From: Rhizobium redzepovicii
Lineage (GTDB): Bacteria > Pseudomonadota > Alphaproteobacteria > Rhizobiales > Rhizobiaceae
Direction: 5' to 3'
DNA length: 64,000 nt
NCBI RefSeq assembly: GCF_019793435.1
Contig: NZ_JAILYH010000003.1
Coordinates: 394,966 to 458,965, forward strand
Shown one piece after another: positions 1-9,771 of the stretch. The notes beneath the pieces are model-generated. The model was not told the origin of the DNA. It made no database searches and saw nothing but the letters and a program-made list of their open reading frames with translations. Made by a program: the position numbers and the translations under genes. Each line of letters begins with the position of its first letter. Within the stretch, counting starts at the first letter, position 1.

Positions 1-906
1 GTGGTGAGTGAGATGCGGGGGGCACATGGTGACTATCCCGGCGGACGCATCGCCGTTGCCGGCATGGGCAAGCTCGGCAGCTTCGAGCTGACGGCGGGCT
101 CCGACATCGACCTGATCCTGCTCTATGACTATGACGATGCTGCCTCCGAATCCGATGGGGCAAAGCCGCTCGACGCGACGCGTTACTTCACCCGCATCAC
201 CCAAAGGCTGATCGCCGCCCTGTCGGCGCCGACCGCCGAAGGCGTGCTCTATGAGGTCGACATGCGGCTGCGCCCTTCCGGCAACAAGGGACCGGTCGCC
301 ACCCGCATCAATGCCTTCGGCAAATATCAGCGCGAGGAGGCCTGGACCTGGGAGCACATGGCGCTGAGCCGCGCCCGGCTGATTTCAGGCGATGACAGCC
401 TGATCGCCGAGGCGGAGCATATCATCCGCGAGGTGCTGACGTCAGATCGCGACATTGCCAAGGTGGCGCATGACGTCGCCGAGATGCGCGCGCTGATCGA
501 CACGGAAAAGCCGCCATCCACCCCCTGGGACCTGAAGCTGATCTCCGGCGGCGTCATCGACCTCGAATTCATTGCCCAGTACCTGGCGCTGATCGCCCCC
601 ACCAAAGGCGTCGGCACTGCCGTCAACGGGCTGAGCACCGGCGAGGCGCTGAAGGTGATTGGCGATAGGCTGATGGCGACGGCCGATCTCGACACATGCC
701 TTGAGGCTTTTGCCCTTTATACCAGCCTGTCGCAGCTGATCCGCCTCTGCATCGACGGCCTGTTCGATCCGAACGACGCGCCCGCCGGTCTCGTCGAATT
801 GGTCTGCCGCGCCGGCGACTGCCCTGATATCAGGACGCTGGAAGGTGAAGTGAAGCGGCTTTCGAAGGCGGTCAGGAAGATCTTCCTGACTGTCGTGAAG
901 GCTTGA
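1..906 (+). CDS. glnE: Glutamine synthetase adenylyltransferase/deadenylase, C-terminal part (5' truncated by window edge)
   Basis: GlnE adds and removes AMP on glutamine synthetase in response to nitrogen status through PII. The 301 visible residues are the C-terminal nucleotidyltransferase half. The segment GMGKLGSFELTAGSDIDLI carries the GS-x10-DxD signature of the polymerase-beta fold (DIDL), and the MRLRPSGNKGP stretch and the helical C-terminal GlnE domain follow. The family is usually near 950-990 residues, so about two thirds lies outside the window. The frame is open to base 1, so the GTG/ATG codons here are not the start. It ends 27 bp from the convergent histidine kinase gene. Confidence 0.93.
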   Translation: MVSEMRGAHGDYPGGRIAVAGMGKLGSFELTAGSDIDLILLYDYDDAASESDGAKPLDATRYFTRITQRLIAALSAPTAEGVLYEVDMRLRPSGNKGPVATRINAFGKYQREEAWTWEHMALSRARLISGDDSLIAEAEHIIREVLTSDRDIAKVAHDVAEMRALIDTEKPPSTPWDLKLISGGVIDLEFIAQYLALIAPTKGVGTAVNGLSTGEALKVIGDRLMATADLDTCLEAFALYTSLSQLIRLCIDGLFDPNDAPAGLVELVCRAGDCPDIRTLEGEVKRLSKAVRKIFLTVVKA

Positions 907-933
907 ATGCATCGGCGACGCCGCCGCCGTTCC

Positions 934-3243
934 TTAGACGTCGTCCGGGATGCGCAGCGAGATCACCGTGCCCACGGCTTCGCGGGAGCGGATCTTCATG
1001 CGGCCGCCATGCAGCGCGGTCAGCGAGCGGGAGATGGCAAGCCCGAGGCCGGAGCCGCCCTTGCTCTTGGCATATTGGCTCTGCACCTGTTCGAAGGGCT
1101 GGCCGATCTTCGACAGCGCCGAGCGGGGAATGCCGATGCCGGTATCGGCGATGGTGACGAGCACGGCACCGTCGATGCGGCGTGTGCGCACCGCGATGCG
1201 GCCGCCATTGTCGGTGAACTTCACGGCATTGGAGAGCAGGTTGAGAAGCACCTGTTTCATCGCCCGGCGGTCGGCGGTCAGCGTCAGGCCGGATGAGATG
1301 CGCTGATCGATGACGATGTTCTTCTCGGCCGCCGGAATGGCCGTGAAGCGCAGGCTTTCCTCGATCAGCGGCACGAGATCGATGCGCTCGCAATGCAGCC
1401 TGAGATGGCCGGCCTCGATCTTCGACATGTCGAGAATGTCGTTGATGACGTTGAGCAGATGTTTGCCGCTGTCATGGATGTCACGGGCATATTCGTCGTA
1501 TTTCAGCGAGCCGAGCGGTCCGAACATCTGGTTCTGCAGGATTTCGGAGAAGCCGAGGATGGCGTTCAGCGGCGTGCGCAGCTCATGCGACATGTTGGCG
1601 AGAAATTCCGATTTCGCCTTGTTGGCGGCCTCGGCGCGCTCTTTCTCCGCCTGGTAGTTGGCGTTCGCCGTCGAAAGCTCGGATTTCTGGATCTCCAGCG
1701 TCTGCCGCGAGGCGGAGAGATCGCCGATCGTCGCCATCAGCCGGCGTTCGGATTCGCGCAGCCGCTCCTGATGGCGTTTCATCAGGGTGATGTCGGTTCC
1801 CACAGAGACCCTGCCGCCGTCTCGGGTGCGCCGCTCGTTGATCTGCAGCCAGCGCTCGTCGGCAAGCTGCACCTCGGTCGTGCGCGAATAGCCGGAACCG
1901 TCGGCGTCGGCGATCCGACGTTCGATGACGGGGCGGGCAGCGGCGGCATTGACGATCGAGCGCTCGGTGCCGGGCACCAGCACGCTGTCCGGCAAGCCGT
2001 AAGCCTGCTGGAAATGGGTGTTGCACATGACCAGCCGATCGTTCTTGTCCCAGAGCACGAAGGCCTCAGAGGTGCATTCGATGGCGTCGGCAAGGCGCTG
2101 GTCGGCTTCGGCGTAACGCTGGGCAAGCCGATGCTGCTCGGTCACGTCCATGGCGATGCCGATCAGGTGCACGCGGCCGGAATTGCTGCGGATCACCTGG
2201 GCACGGGCGCGCATCCAGACATAGTGGCCGCCGGCATGGCGCATGCGGAAGATCTGATCGACCTGGCCGGAGTGGCCCTTGGCGATGGCGCGCGCGATCT
2301 CGTAGAGCCCGCCGTCATCGGGATGCATCAGTCGCGCGGCTTCGCCGAAACCCATCGTCTTGTCGGAACCCGGCAGGCCGAGCATGTCGTACATCGAGCG
2401 CGACCAGAAGAATTCGCGGTTCTCGAAATCGAAGTCCCAAAGGCCGCAGCGGCCGCGCGACAGCGCCGTCTCGACGCGCAGGTTCGATTCCAGAAAGATG
2501 TCGTCGGCGTCGCGGGCGCGTTTCACCTGCGTGTAATAGGCATAGAGGATGACCAGCAGGATCGAGGAGATGCCGGCAAACAGCGTGACGTTGAGGGCGA
2601 GCTGCTCGCGCCAGAGGCGGCTGATCTCGTCGAGCGAGGTGGCGGCGACGATATAACCGCCGGCATTGCCCATCAGCGTGATCTCGGCATAGTGCGGCAC
2701 GCCGCCGATCGTCGTTTCGATGACGCCGGCGCGATCGCCGAAACGCCGGATTGCCGAGACCTCGGGAAAGAAATCGCCGACATTGCTGCCGACATGCGAA
2801 AGCCCGGCGGTCGTTGCGGCAAAGACCTTGCCGCTTGCCTGGACAAGGAGCACGAAGGCGCCGCTGTCGAGCCGGTCCTGCGGCAGGAACCTGGCAAGCC
2901 TTGCCTGCGCTTCCGCGATGTCGCCGCTGTCGAAAATCTCGGATGTATCGGCAAACACTGCGGAGGCGGTCGCGGCCGAAAGCGCGGTGGCATGGCGGGC
3001 CGAGGCTTCCAGGCGGGAATATTCGCTGACCATGCCGAAGAAATGCGAGGCGGCGACAACAAAGAGGAAGGCGACGATCAGCGCCGGAATGGCGCGCTTC
3101 AGGAGCAGTTCCGCCTTCGGCAGATGACGGAGAAGTGGTTCCGATGTCGCATGACCGGAAAGGCTGTCTCGCCAGGCTTTCAACCCGTCAAAATCGACAC
3201 GCAGCCGTCCTCCGGCCACGGTTGCCCGCCGCACGTCCATCAT
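934..3243 (-). CDS. Membrane sensor histidine kinase with two PAS domains (PleC/DivJ/CbrA class)
   Basis: 769 residues. A hydrophobic segment near residues 50-70 and another near 217-238 bracket a periplasmic region of about 145 residues. Two PAS-like domains follow (about 255-375, ending in GIAMDVTEQ, and about 385-495, ending in VGTDITLMK), then a coiled coil. The HisKA domain has phospho-acceptor His553 in SHELRTPLNAILGFSE, and the HATPase domain shows NLLSNAVKF, DTGIGI and GGSGLGLAI. The FGPLG...YAxDIHxSGxHLLxVINDILDMSKIEAG stretch is typical of alphaproteobacterial kinases acting on DivK/PleD. S. meliloti CbrA is a plausible orthologue, but that is an inference. No response regulator is adjacent. 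It runs convergent to glnE and starts with ATG after AAGGCG. Confidence 0.9.
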   Translation of the reverse strand: MMDVRRATVAGGRLRVDFDGLKAWRDSLSGHATSEPLLRHLPKAELLLKRAIPALIVAFLFVVAASHFFGMVSEYSRLEASARHATALSAATASAVFADTSEIFDSGDIAEAQARLARFLPQDRLDSGAFVLLVQASGKVFAATTAGLSHVGSNVGDFFPEVSAIRRFGDRAGVIETTIGGVPHYAEITLMGNAGGYIVAATSLDEISRLWREQLALNVTLFAGISSILLVILYAYYTQVKRARDADDIFLESNLRVETALSRGRCGLWDFDFENREFFWSRSMYDMLGLPGSDKTMGFGEAARLMHPDDGGLYEIARAIAKGHSGQVDQIFRMRHAGGHYVWMRARAQVIRSNSGRVHLIGIAMDVTEQHRLAQRYAEADQRLADAIECTSEAFVLWDKNDRLVMCNTHFQQAYGLPDSVLVPGTERSIVNAAAARPVIERRIADADGSGYSRTTEVQLADERWLQINERRTRDGGRVSVGTDITLMKRHQERLRESERRLMATIGDLSASRQTLEIQKSELSTANANYQAEKERAEAANKAKSEFLANMSHELRTPLNAILGFSEILQNQMFGPLGSLKYDEYARDIHDSGKHLLNVINDILDMSKIEAGHLRLHCERIDLVPLIEESLRFTAIPAAEKNIVIDQRISSGLTLTADRRAMKQVLLNLLSNAVKFTDNGGRIAVRTRRIDGAVLVTIADTGIGIPRSALSKIGQPFEQVQSQYAKSKGGSGLGLAISRSLTALHGGRMKIRSREAVGTVISLRIPDDV

Positions 3244-3383
3244 CTCTTCGCCTTGTCCCTCGTGTGATTCGCGCGCCGCTCGCTCGAACCTGACCTAGAG
3301 AATCATGGGTGATTCGCCTTGTCCAGAGGCAAAGGTAAAAATCCGTTAACTATTTAGAATCTCGTGTTTTTCGGGCAATTCGA

Positions 3384-3434
3384 TTTGCTCGGCAACCGGC
3401 CGCCGAATTATTCGCGGCAGCCGGCCGAAGCAAA
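3384..3434 (-). terminator. Imperfect long hairpin directly after pepN
   Basis: TTTGCT (3384-3389) pairs with AGCAAA (3429-3434), with further pairing inside (GGC/GCC and CCGAA/TTCG arms). The hairpin begins at the base next to the pepN stop codon (3435-3437). It lacks a long U tract on the minus strand, so it may act as a 3'-stabilising stem rather than a classical terminator. Confidence 0.45.
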
Positions 3435-6083
3435 TCACCCCTTCAGCGTGCGCTCGACGATATCGCGCACGTCGGTCGAAAGAGCGGCAGCCCGCTCGAT
3501 CTCGTTCAGCGCTGCGCGGGCATGATCGGCCCGCACCGGTTCGAGCGAGCGCCAGGAGCGCATCGAAGTCAGAATGCGGGCGGCAAGCTGCGGATTGCGC
3601 TCGTCGATATCGAGAATCTGACGGGCGAGGAAACGATAGCCTTCGCCGTCGGCGCGGCCGAAGCCGGTCGGATTGGCAAAGGCGAAGGTGCCGACCAGCG
3701 ACCGCATCCGGTTCGGATTGGTCCGCTTGAACAGCGAATCGTCCATCAGGGTGCGGACCCGTTCCAGGGTTTTTGAGCCGGGAATGCCGGCCTGGATGGC
3801 AAACCATTTGTCGATGACGAGCGCATTCTCCGCAAAGCGCTGACGGAAGGCGGCGAGCGCCTCGGCGGTCTCGGTGCTGTCGGGGAAACGATGGGCGAGG
3901 ATCGTCAGCGCATGGCTGAGATCGGTCATGTTGTTGGCCGCATCGAAGGCGGCTCTGGCGCGGGCCGGCGTCTGCTCGGCGTGCGAGAGATAGGTCAGCG
4001 CCGTATTGCGCAGCGCCCTGAGGCCGGCGCTCCTTGCGTCCGGGCTGAAATCGCCCGATGTCGCCGTCGCGGCGTAGAGGCCGGCAAAAACATCCTTTCC
4101 GGCCTCGGCGACCTGTTTCAGGATCGCCTGCCGGCCGGCATGGATGGCATCGGGATCGTTATTGCCGCCGAGTTCGCGGGCAATATCGGATTCGCTCGGC
4201 AGCGCCAGCGCCTGGGCGCGGAAGGCGGGCTCGAGGGTGTCGTCGGCGGCGGCCGCAATCAGCGTCCCGACGAAAGTCGCCTCGCAGACAACAGGCTTGC
4301 CCTCGCGCGCGTCGCGGGCGGCTTTCAGGAGGTTCGGCAGCGCCAGATCGGTCAGGGCCTGCCAGCGGGCGAAGTGATCGGTCTCATGGCGGGCGAGATG
4401 GGCGAGATCGGCTGGGCTCTGATCGAAATGCAGATTGATCGGCGCCGAGAAGCTGCGGTTGATCGAAACGACCGGCCGCGAGCCGATACCGTGAAACACC
4501 ACCGTCTGCGTGCGGCCGGTGAGATGCAGCACCTCGCCGGCATATTCGGCGCCGTCGACCAAGCTCGGCTCGAGCTTGCCGCCGTTTTCGCCGAAGAGCG
4601 CCAGGCTGAGCGGAATATGCATCGATTCCTTGCTCGACTGGCCGGGCGTTGCCGGGATCATCTGTTCGAGCGACAGGGTGAAGGTGGCCGCCGCCGCATC
4701 ATAGCTGCCCGATGCGGTGACCAGCGGCGTGCCGGCCTGATGGTACCAGAGCGAGAATTGCGTGAGGTCGCGTCCGCTCGCATCCTCGAAGCATTTGACG
4801 AAATCCTCGATCGTCACCGCCTGGCCGTCATGGCGGTCGAAATAGAGGTCCATGCCCTTCTTGAAGTCGTCCTTGCCGAGCAGCGTCGCGATCATCCGCG
4901 TCACTTCGCTGCCCTTCTCGTAGACGGTCCTCGTGTAGAAATTGTTGATCTCGCGATAGGTCGTCGGCCGCACAGGATGGGCGAGCGGGCCGCCATCTTC
5001 CGGAAACTGCTCGGATTTCAGGTGACGAACATCGGCGATGCGTTTGACCGGGCGCGAGCGCTGATCGGAGGAGAATTCCTGATCGCGATAGACCGTCAGG
5101 CCTTCCTTAAGGCACAGCTGGAACCAGTCGCGGCAGGTGATGCGGTTGCCGGTCCAATTGTGGAAATATTCATGCGCGATGACCGCTTCGATATTGGCGT
5201 AGTCGGCATCGGTCGCGGTCTCGGGATCGGCAAGGACGTATCTGTCGTTGAAGACGTTGAGACCCTTGTTCTCCATCGCGCCCATGTTGAAGTCGGAGAC
5301 GGCGACGATCATGAAGATGTCGAGGTCGTATTCGCGTCCGAACCTCTCTTCGTCCCATGCCATCGAGCGCTTCAGCGCGTCCATGGCATAGGCCGCGCGC
5401 GGCTCCTTGCCGTGTTCGACATAGATCTTCAGCACCACCTCGCGGCCGGACATGGTGGTGAACGTGTCTTCGACGACGCCGAGATCGCCGGCAACGAGCG
5501 CGAAGAGATAGCTTGGCTTCGGATGCGGGTCGAACCAGGCGGCGAAATGCTTGCCGGGGCCGTAGCCGGCGCCGCCGAGGAAGTTGCCGTTCGAGAGGAG
5601 CAGCGGGTTGGCGTCCTTGTCCGCGATGATATTGACCGTGAACGGTGCAAGCACGTCCGGACGATCGGGGAAATAGGTGATGCGGCGGAAACCTTCCGCC
5701 TCGCATTGCGTGCAGTAGATGCCGCCGGTGCGGTAAAGGCCCATCAGCTGGGTGTTGGCCTCGGGATTGATGAGCGTGGTGATCGTCAGCTCGAAGGGAG
5801 CGCTTTCCGGCAGGTCGCGCACCGTCAGGCTTTCCGCTGTAGCGTCATACCGCGAAGGTTCGAGCTCCACCTGGTCGAAGAGCAGCCCCGACAGCGTCAA
5901 CTCGTCGCCGTCAAGCACGATCGGCGCTGCCAGATCGGCGCCTGGGCGGCGATGAAAGATCAGGCGTGCCTCGACCTTTGTCTCCGTCGGATCGAGTTCG
6001 AACGTCAGGTCCACGCGTTCCAGCACGAAGTCGGTGGGACGGTAATCTGCCAGATGAATGATCTGGCCGTTATCTGTTCGCAT
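3435..6083 (-). CDS. pepN: Aminopeptidase N (M1 family zinc metallopeptidase)
   Basis: 882 residues, the normal size for proteobacterial PepN. It removes N-terminal residues from cytosolic peptides. The exopeptidase motif GAMEN sits at about residue 270. The zinc site is HEYFH (His304, Glu305, His308) followed 18 residues later by Glu327 in LKEGLTVYRD, and the downstream Tyr-containing NNFYTRTVYEKGSEV region is present. The N-terminal beta domain and the C-terminal helical PepN domain are both complete. The ATG follows CAGGAAACACC, a good ribosome-binding site. The gene looks monocistronic, with a stem-loop directly at its 3' end. Confidence 0.95.
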   Translation of the reverse strand: MRTDNGQIIHLADYRPTDFVLERVDLTFELDPTETKVEARLIFHRRPGADLAAPIVLDGDELTLSGLLFDQVELEPSRYDATAESLTVRDLPESAPFELTITTLINPEANTQLMGLYRTGGIYCTQCEAEGFRRITYFPDRPDVLAPFTVNIIADKDANPLLLSNGNFLGGAGYGPGKHFAAWFDPHPKPSYLFALVAGDLGVVEDTFTTMSGREVVLKIYVEHGKEPRAAYAMDALKRSMAWDEERFGREYDLDIFMIVAVSDFNMGAMENKGLNVFNDRYVLADPETATDADYANIEAVIAHEYFHNWTGNRITCRDWFQLCLKEGLTVYRDQEFSSDQRSRPVKRIADVRHLKSEQFPEDGGPLAHPVRPTTYREINNFYTRTVYEKGSEVTRMIATLLGKDDFKKGMDLYFDRHDGQAVTIEDFVKCFEDASGRDLTQFSLWYHQAGTPLVTASGSYDAAAATFTLSLEQMIPATPGQSSKESMHIPLSLALFGENGGKLEPSLVDGAEYAGEVLHLTGRTQTVVFHGIGSRPVVSINRSFSAPINLHFDQSPADLAHLARHETDHFARWQALTDLALPNLLKAARDAREGKPVVCEATFVGTLIAAAADDTLEPAFRAQALALPSESDIARELGGNNDPDAIHAGRQAILKQVAEAGKDVFAGLYAATATSGDFSPDARSAGLRALRNTALTYLSHAEQTPARARAAFDAANNMTDLSHALTILAHRFPDSTETAEALAAFRQRFAENALVIDKWFAIQAGIPGSKTLERVRTLMDDSLFKRTNPNRMRSLVGTFAFANPTGFGRADGEGYRFLARQILDIDERNPQLAARILTSMRSWRSLEPVRADHARAALNEIERAAALSTDVRDIVERTLKG

Positions 6084-6195
6084 GGTGTTTCCTGAAGACC
6101 GTTATTTGACAACCGCGGAATACAGAGGCGGGCGCACTCTGCCATAAATTTGCCGGGCATGATTACATTAAAGTCTGAACTAAAGTTAAAGCAAA

Positions 6196-6224
6196 TTGCC
6201 CGCGAACACCAAGTTCGCGGGCAA
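6196..6224 (-). terminator. Rho-independent-like terminator after the MCP-like gene
   Basis: Perfect 12-bp arms TTGCCCGCGAAC (6196-6207) and GTTCGCGGGCAA (6213-6224) with a 5-base loop, 47 bp beyond the stop of the minus-strand gene at 6271. Read on the minus strand, the stem is followed by a T-rich stretch (TTTGCTTTAAC). Confidence 0.75.
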
Positions 6225-6270
6225 AATATCCTGTTTCGGGCGGATGAACGCCGCTGCTGGCGGGATGGCG

Positions 6271-7377
6271 CTATTTCAAATTGAGCGCTGCCTTGATCGT
6301 CGCGTCGTTTTCCGTCCGCTGGACGACGACGCCGTACCAGCCGAGCCCGTCGTAATCCTCGTAGCCGAGGGTGCGTGCGAAGGCGACGATCGAGCCGCTA
6401 TTGTCGTAGTAGCTACCCTTGGCCCGGCCGGACGGGTTGGCGAGGGCAAAATGGGAAAAGAGCAGGGCGGGATTAGTGCTGGCGATGACCCGGCTCTTGC
6501 CGTCGAGCAGCATGACCGTCGTTTTCTCCGCCAGCTGCGGCGGCAGGTTCGCCTCTTTCTCGACGATCGCCTGGCCCTGGTTCTGCCAGTCGAAATAGAC
6601 GCCGAGCGTGCCGATCAGCCGCCCGTCGATCTTGCCGCCTTCGCGGATGCCGGTGGCATAGACGAGCGCATGCCTGTTGTCGTGGAGCGGGCTCGATTTG
6701 ACCTCGTCGACACTATAAGCGTCACCGGAGGAGCACGCCGAAGCCGCGCGGAACCACGGATCACCGGCAAGGCTTGCCCCGCCGATCTTGCGCTGGAACT
6801 TGGGATTGGCGGAGGCGATCACCTTGCCCGAGAGATCGGTCACGACGAGATCGAGATAGACAGTGTAGAAGCGGTTGATGGCGCCGAGGCGCTGCGCTGC
6901 AAAGGCGACGGTGTCCCGATCGGGGTTCTGCAGCGCCTGCCAGAGTGCCGGGTCCGTCGCCCACCAGCGCACATCGGCGGTACGCTCGAAGAGGTTGCGG
7001 ACGATGAGCTGCACCAGCGTCTGCGCCAGGTCGGTGAGGCGGACGCCCTCCATCTCCTCGACCAGGCAATCCGCCATGGCGCGGCTGAGGCCGATGCGGC
7101 CGAGCACGTTGCTCTCGAACCTGCCGGTGATGTCGGTTGCGATCTGCGCCAACCGCTGCACCTCGTTGGCAACGACAGCGAAGCCCTTTCCGGTCTCACC
7201 GGCTCTTGCCGCTTCGATCAGCGCATTGATGGCGAGCAGCTTGATCTGCTTGACGATATTGGTGTTTTCGGCGCTGAAGCGCTCAAGGTCGGTGCTGATG
7301 CCGTCGGTGACGACGCGCATCGAGCGCGGTGTCGCATTCTGCGACTGGGCAATGGTTTCTGCGCTGAGCGGCTTCAT
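6271..7377 (-). CDS. Soluble MCP-like sensor: short methyl-accepting signalling segment followed by a Cache-like domain
   Basis: 368 residues from the ATG at 7377, chosen because CCAGGATCATTTG places AGGA about 8 bases upstream; an in-frame ATG at 7401 is less well placed. Residues about 25-75 carry the chemoreceptor signalling motif ([20 protein letters not shown], then [11 protein letters not shown]). The rest resembles a Cache/PDC sensor: a helix with [15 protein letters not shown], then [15 protein letters not shown] and a second lobe with [13 protein letters not shown]. No signal peptide or membrane segment is evident, so it should be cytosolic. The order is reversed relative to ordinary chemoreceptors and the signalling hairpin is only partial. 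The ligand is unknown. Confidence 0.75.
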   Translation of the reverse strand: MKPLSAETIAQSQNATPRSMRVVTDGISTDLERFSAENTNIVKQIKLLAINALIEAARAGETGKGFAVVANEVQRLAQIATDITGRFESNVLGRIGLSRAMADCLVEEMEGVRLTDLAQTLVQLIVRNLFERTADVRWWATDPALWQALQNPDRDTVAFAAQRLGAINRFYTVYLDLVVTDLSGKVIASANPKFQRKIGGASLAGDPWFRAASACSSGDAYSVDEVKSSPLHDNRHALVYATGIREGGKIDGRLIGTLGVYFDWQNQGQAIVEKEANLPPQLAEKTTVMLLDGKSRVIASTNPALLFSHFALANPSGRAKGSYYDNSGSIVAFARTLGYEDYDGLGWYGVVVQRTENDATIKAALNLK

Positions 7378-7715
7378 CAAATGATCCTGGAAGGGCGGCA
7401 ATCGTCTTGGGGGCGAGGAAATTTCGAGATCAGCGAAAACGATGCGTGCCTATGGTTTTCAATTGGTTAACACCGAGCGGTCAGAGGTAAACATTTCGGG
7501 GGGAATGGCTGAAGAGAGCGAAAATTCGACGCGAGGGCGCGCATTGCCGCATCGTCGGGCCTGCGGCGGAAAGCAATTTTGTGATTCTTCCGCGCCGCCT
7601 GCGATTTTTCGCCAATCGGGATTTTCTTCCGCTACGATGGAAGAGGTCATCCCCAGCGTTCCCGAGTCGAACGCGTCTTCCCGTTCCTGTTAAGTCGATA
7701 TCAAGAGCCAGGATC
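7378..7715. promoter_or_regulatory. Divergent intergenic region between MCP-like gene and DMT transporter
   Basis: 338 bp with no convincing gene. It must carry both promoters. The part near 7440-7500 is the most AT-rich (TTTTCAATTGGTTAACA). Short open frames here lack ribosome-binding sites. The only clear signal is the AGCCAGGA site just before the ATG at 7716. Confidence 0.5.
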
Positions 7716-8654
7716 ATGCACGCGGTTCTCAAAAACCCGATGAGAGGCATTGCGCTGAAAGTCTCGTCGGTCGTGGTCTTCCTGGCCATGCAGACCTTCA
7801 TCAAGCTGGCGGGCTCGGCCATCCCGCCGGGGCAGGTCACTTTTTGCAGGTCCTTCTTCGCGCTCTTCCCGATCATCGCCTATCTCGCCTATATCGGGCA
7901 ACTGCGCGCCGCTTTCTACACTGCCAATCCGGTCGGCCACCTCAAGCGCGGCACGATCGGCATCATGTCGATGGCTTTCGGTTTCTACGGCCTCCTGCAT
8001 CTGCCGCTGCCGGAGGCGATCGCGCTCGGTTATGCGCTGCCGCTCGTCGCCGTTATCTTCGCCGCGGTTTTTCTCGGCGAGACCGTGCGCATCTATCGCT
8101 GGAGCGCCGTCCTAGTCGGCATCGTCGGCGTCGCCATCGTCTCCTGGCCGAAGCTGACGCTGTTCCGCGATGGCGGCATGGAAGCCGAACAGGCCATTGG
8201 CGCGCTCGCAGTGCTCATCTCGGCCGTTCTCGGCGGCATGGCGATGATCCAGGTGCGCCGTCTCGTCGAGGAGGAGAAGACGGCGACGATCGTGCTCTAT
8301 TTCTCGCTCACCGCTTCGGTCTTCTCGCTGGCCTCCCTGCCGTTCGGCTGGCTCATTCTGCCTTGGCCGTCGGCGCTCTATCTGATCGCGGCCGGCTTTT
8401 GCGGCGGCGTCGCACAGATCCTCTTGACCGAAAGCTACCGCCATGCCGACGTCTCCACCATCGCGCCGTTTGAATATACCTCGATCCTGCTCGGCGGCAT
8501 CGTTGCCTATTTCGTCTTCGGCGACGTGCCGAGCGTGACCATGCTGATCGGCACTCTGATCGTCGTCTCCGCCGGCATCTTCATCATCTATCGCGAGCAT
8601 CAGCTGGGAATCGAGCAACGGGAGGCGCGCAAAGCCACGACGCCGCCGGCCTGA
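7716..8654 (+). CDS. EamA/DMT-superfamily transporter
   Basis: 312 residues from the ATG at 7716, preceded by AGCCAGGATC; the open frame extends further upstream without a better start. There are about ten hydrophobic segments arranged as two EamA repeats, for example GTIGIMSMAFGFYGLLHLPL and ALGYALPLVAVIFAAVFLGE in the first and LLGGIVAYFVFGDVP with a closing TM in the second. It is likely an inner-membrane exporter of metabolites or amino-acid-like compounds; the substrate cannot be read from sequence. The gene stands alone on this strand. Confidence 0.85.
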   Translation: MHAVLKNPMRGIALKVSSVVVFLAMQTFIKLAGSAIPPGQVTFCRSFFALFPIIAYLAYIGQLRAAFYTANPVGHLKRGTIGIMSMAFGFYGLLHLPLPEAIALGYALPLVAVIFAAVFLGETVRIYRWSAVLVGIVGVAIVSWPKLTLFRDGGMEAEQAIGALAVLISAVLGGMAMIQVRRLVEEEKTATIVLYFSLTASVFSLASLPFGWLILPWPSALYLIAAGFCGGVAQILLTESYRHADVSTIAPFEYTSILLGGIVAYFVFGDVPSVTMLIGTLIVVSAGIFIIYREHQLGIEQREARKATTPPA

Positions 8655-8898
8655 CACCGGCAAGCTGCTGATATGAAAGGCTTTAATGTGGTGGTTGCCG
8701 TGATTCGAAAATTGCGCGCAAGGGACGAAAAGAATGGTGAATTCTTGGGATACCGTTGCTTCTTGGAATATGTTTGTTGAAGATGAGAGAGTATCATTTA
8801 TTCGAAGCTGTGCATGTCTGAATGGCGCTGATGCCGGAAGAGCGCTCGGTGTCGTTACTCCGATCGCCGGCCGGCGAGGGGAGGTGGAGAAAAGCGTA

Positions 8899-9771
8899 AT
8901 GGCATTCACGGCGGAGCAATTGGCGGGGAACTGTTCCTTTCTGCTGAGCATCCGCTTTTTGGCTGGGCAGATGCGCGGTATGTTCGATGCCGGCCCACGG
9001 TTGGCGCGATTGCTCGCTTCGCATCAGCGCTGGCTTCTGACCCAGACTGCCTATGCCCTCAACCTGGAATATGATCCGCGCGACCCGACCTCGGGTTTCA
9101 CCGCCGTCCGGCTGACCGGACGCATCACCGCGCATAAGGTGGCGAGCCGCAACACCGTGCTCGCCTTCATCGAAGAGCTTTATACCTACCGCTTCATTGT
9201 CCACACACCGGGCGACGAGCGGCGGCGGCCGCGTCATTTCGAGCCGGCCGAGGTCAGCCATCAGGCGATGTTTGCCTGGATTCATTCCAATCTCGGTGCG
9301 CTCGATCTGCTGGATGGCGGTCAAAGGGCAGCGTTTTTCCAGGCAAACCCATCATTGATGCGGCTGGTTCAGCCGCGCATTGCCCGCCATTGCCTGGAAG
9401 ACGCCGCCTGGCGCGAGCCGCCGGAACAGGTGGCGCTGTTCCTCTGGACGGAAGCCGGCGGCCTCGTCATCGACAACTTCATCGCCCGCATGGATATAGA
9501 AAGCGGCGAACCAGGGAGGTATTCCGTCGGCCGCGTCGAAACCCGCGCGCTCGCGGCCGACTTCATGATGTCGCGCACCCATCTGCAGCGGCTACTGGCA
9601 AAGGCGGCGCAGCGCGGCTGCGTCGGCTGGGATGATGAACCGCGCAAGGCGCATCTGTGGATATCTCGGGATTTCGTCGAGCAATATTGCGCCTGGCAGG
9701 CGGTCAAGTTCGCCTATGTCGACGAGGCCTTCGAATGGGCGAAAGCCCAGTTCGAGGAAATGGCCGTCTGA
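8899..9771 (+). CDS. Uncharacterised protein with two winged-helix-like segments, possible transcriptional regulator
   Basis: 290 residues from ATG 8899, preceded by GAGGTGGAG; an alternative in-frame ATG at 8734 has an AAGGGACG site and would add 55 residues. I do not recognise a named family. Two segments look like helix-turn-helix cores: around residues 70-100 (GRITAHKVASRNTVLAFIEE) and about 215-245 (ALAADFMMSRTHLQRLLAKA, then AAQRGCVGW), each followed by a wing-like strand. The protein is soluble and rich in Arg and Trp. It ends at base 9771, directly abutting the convergent small gene at 9772. Confidence 0.6.
   Translation: MAFTAEQLAGNCSFLLSIRFLAGQMRGMFDAGPRLARLLASHQRWLLTQTAYALNLEYDPRDPTSGFTAVRLTGRITAHKVASRNTVLAFIEELYTYRFIVHTPGDERRRPRHFEPAEVSHQAMFAWIHSNLGALDLLDGGQRAAFFQANPSLMRLVQPRIARHCLEDAAWREPPEQVALFLWTEAGGLVIDNFIARMDIESGEPGRYSVGRVETRALAADFMMSRTHLQRLLAKAAQRGCVGWDDEPRKAHLWISRDFVEQYCAWQAVKFAYVDEAFEWAKAQFEEMAV

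Noticed and set aside
1393..3267. 624-codon open frame antisense to the histidine kinase
   Set aside because: Shadow frame of a well-supported kinase gene with no own start signal or domain.
3891..6095. 734-codon open frame antisense to pepN
   Set aside because: It mirrors pepN codons in a GC-rich genome, is full of Arg/Gly/Ala low-complexity text and has no recognisable domain. pepN is certain.
8734..8898. N-terminal extension of the winged-helix-like protein from ATG 8734
   Set aside because: Both starts have a usable ribosome-binding site; the extension lacks recognisable structure, so 8899 is preferred, but this is not settled.
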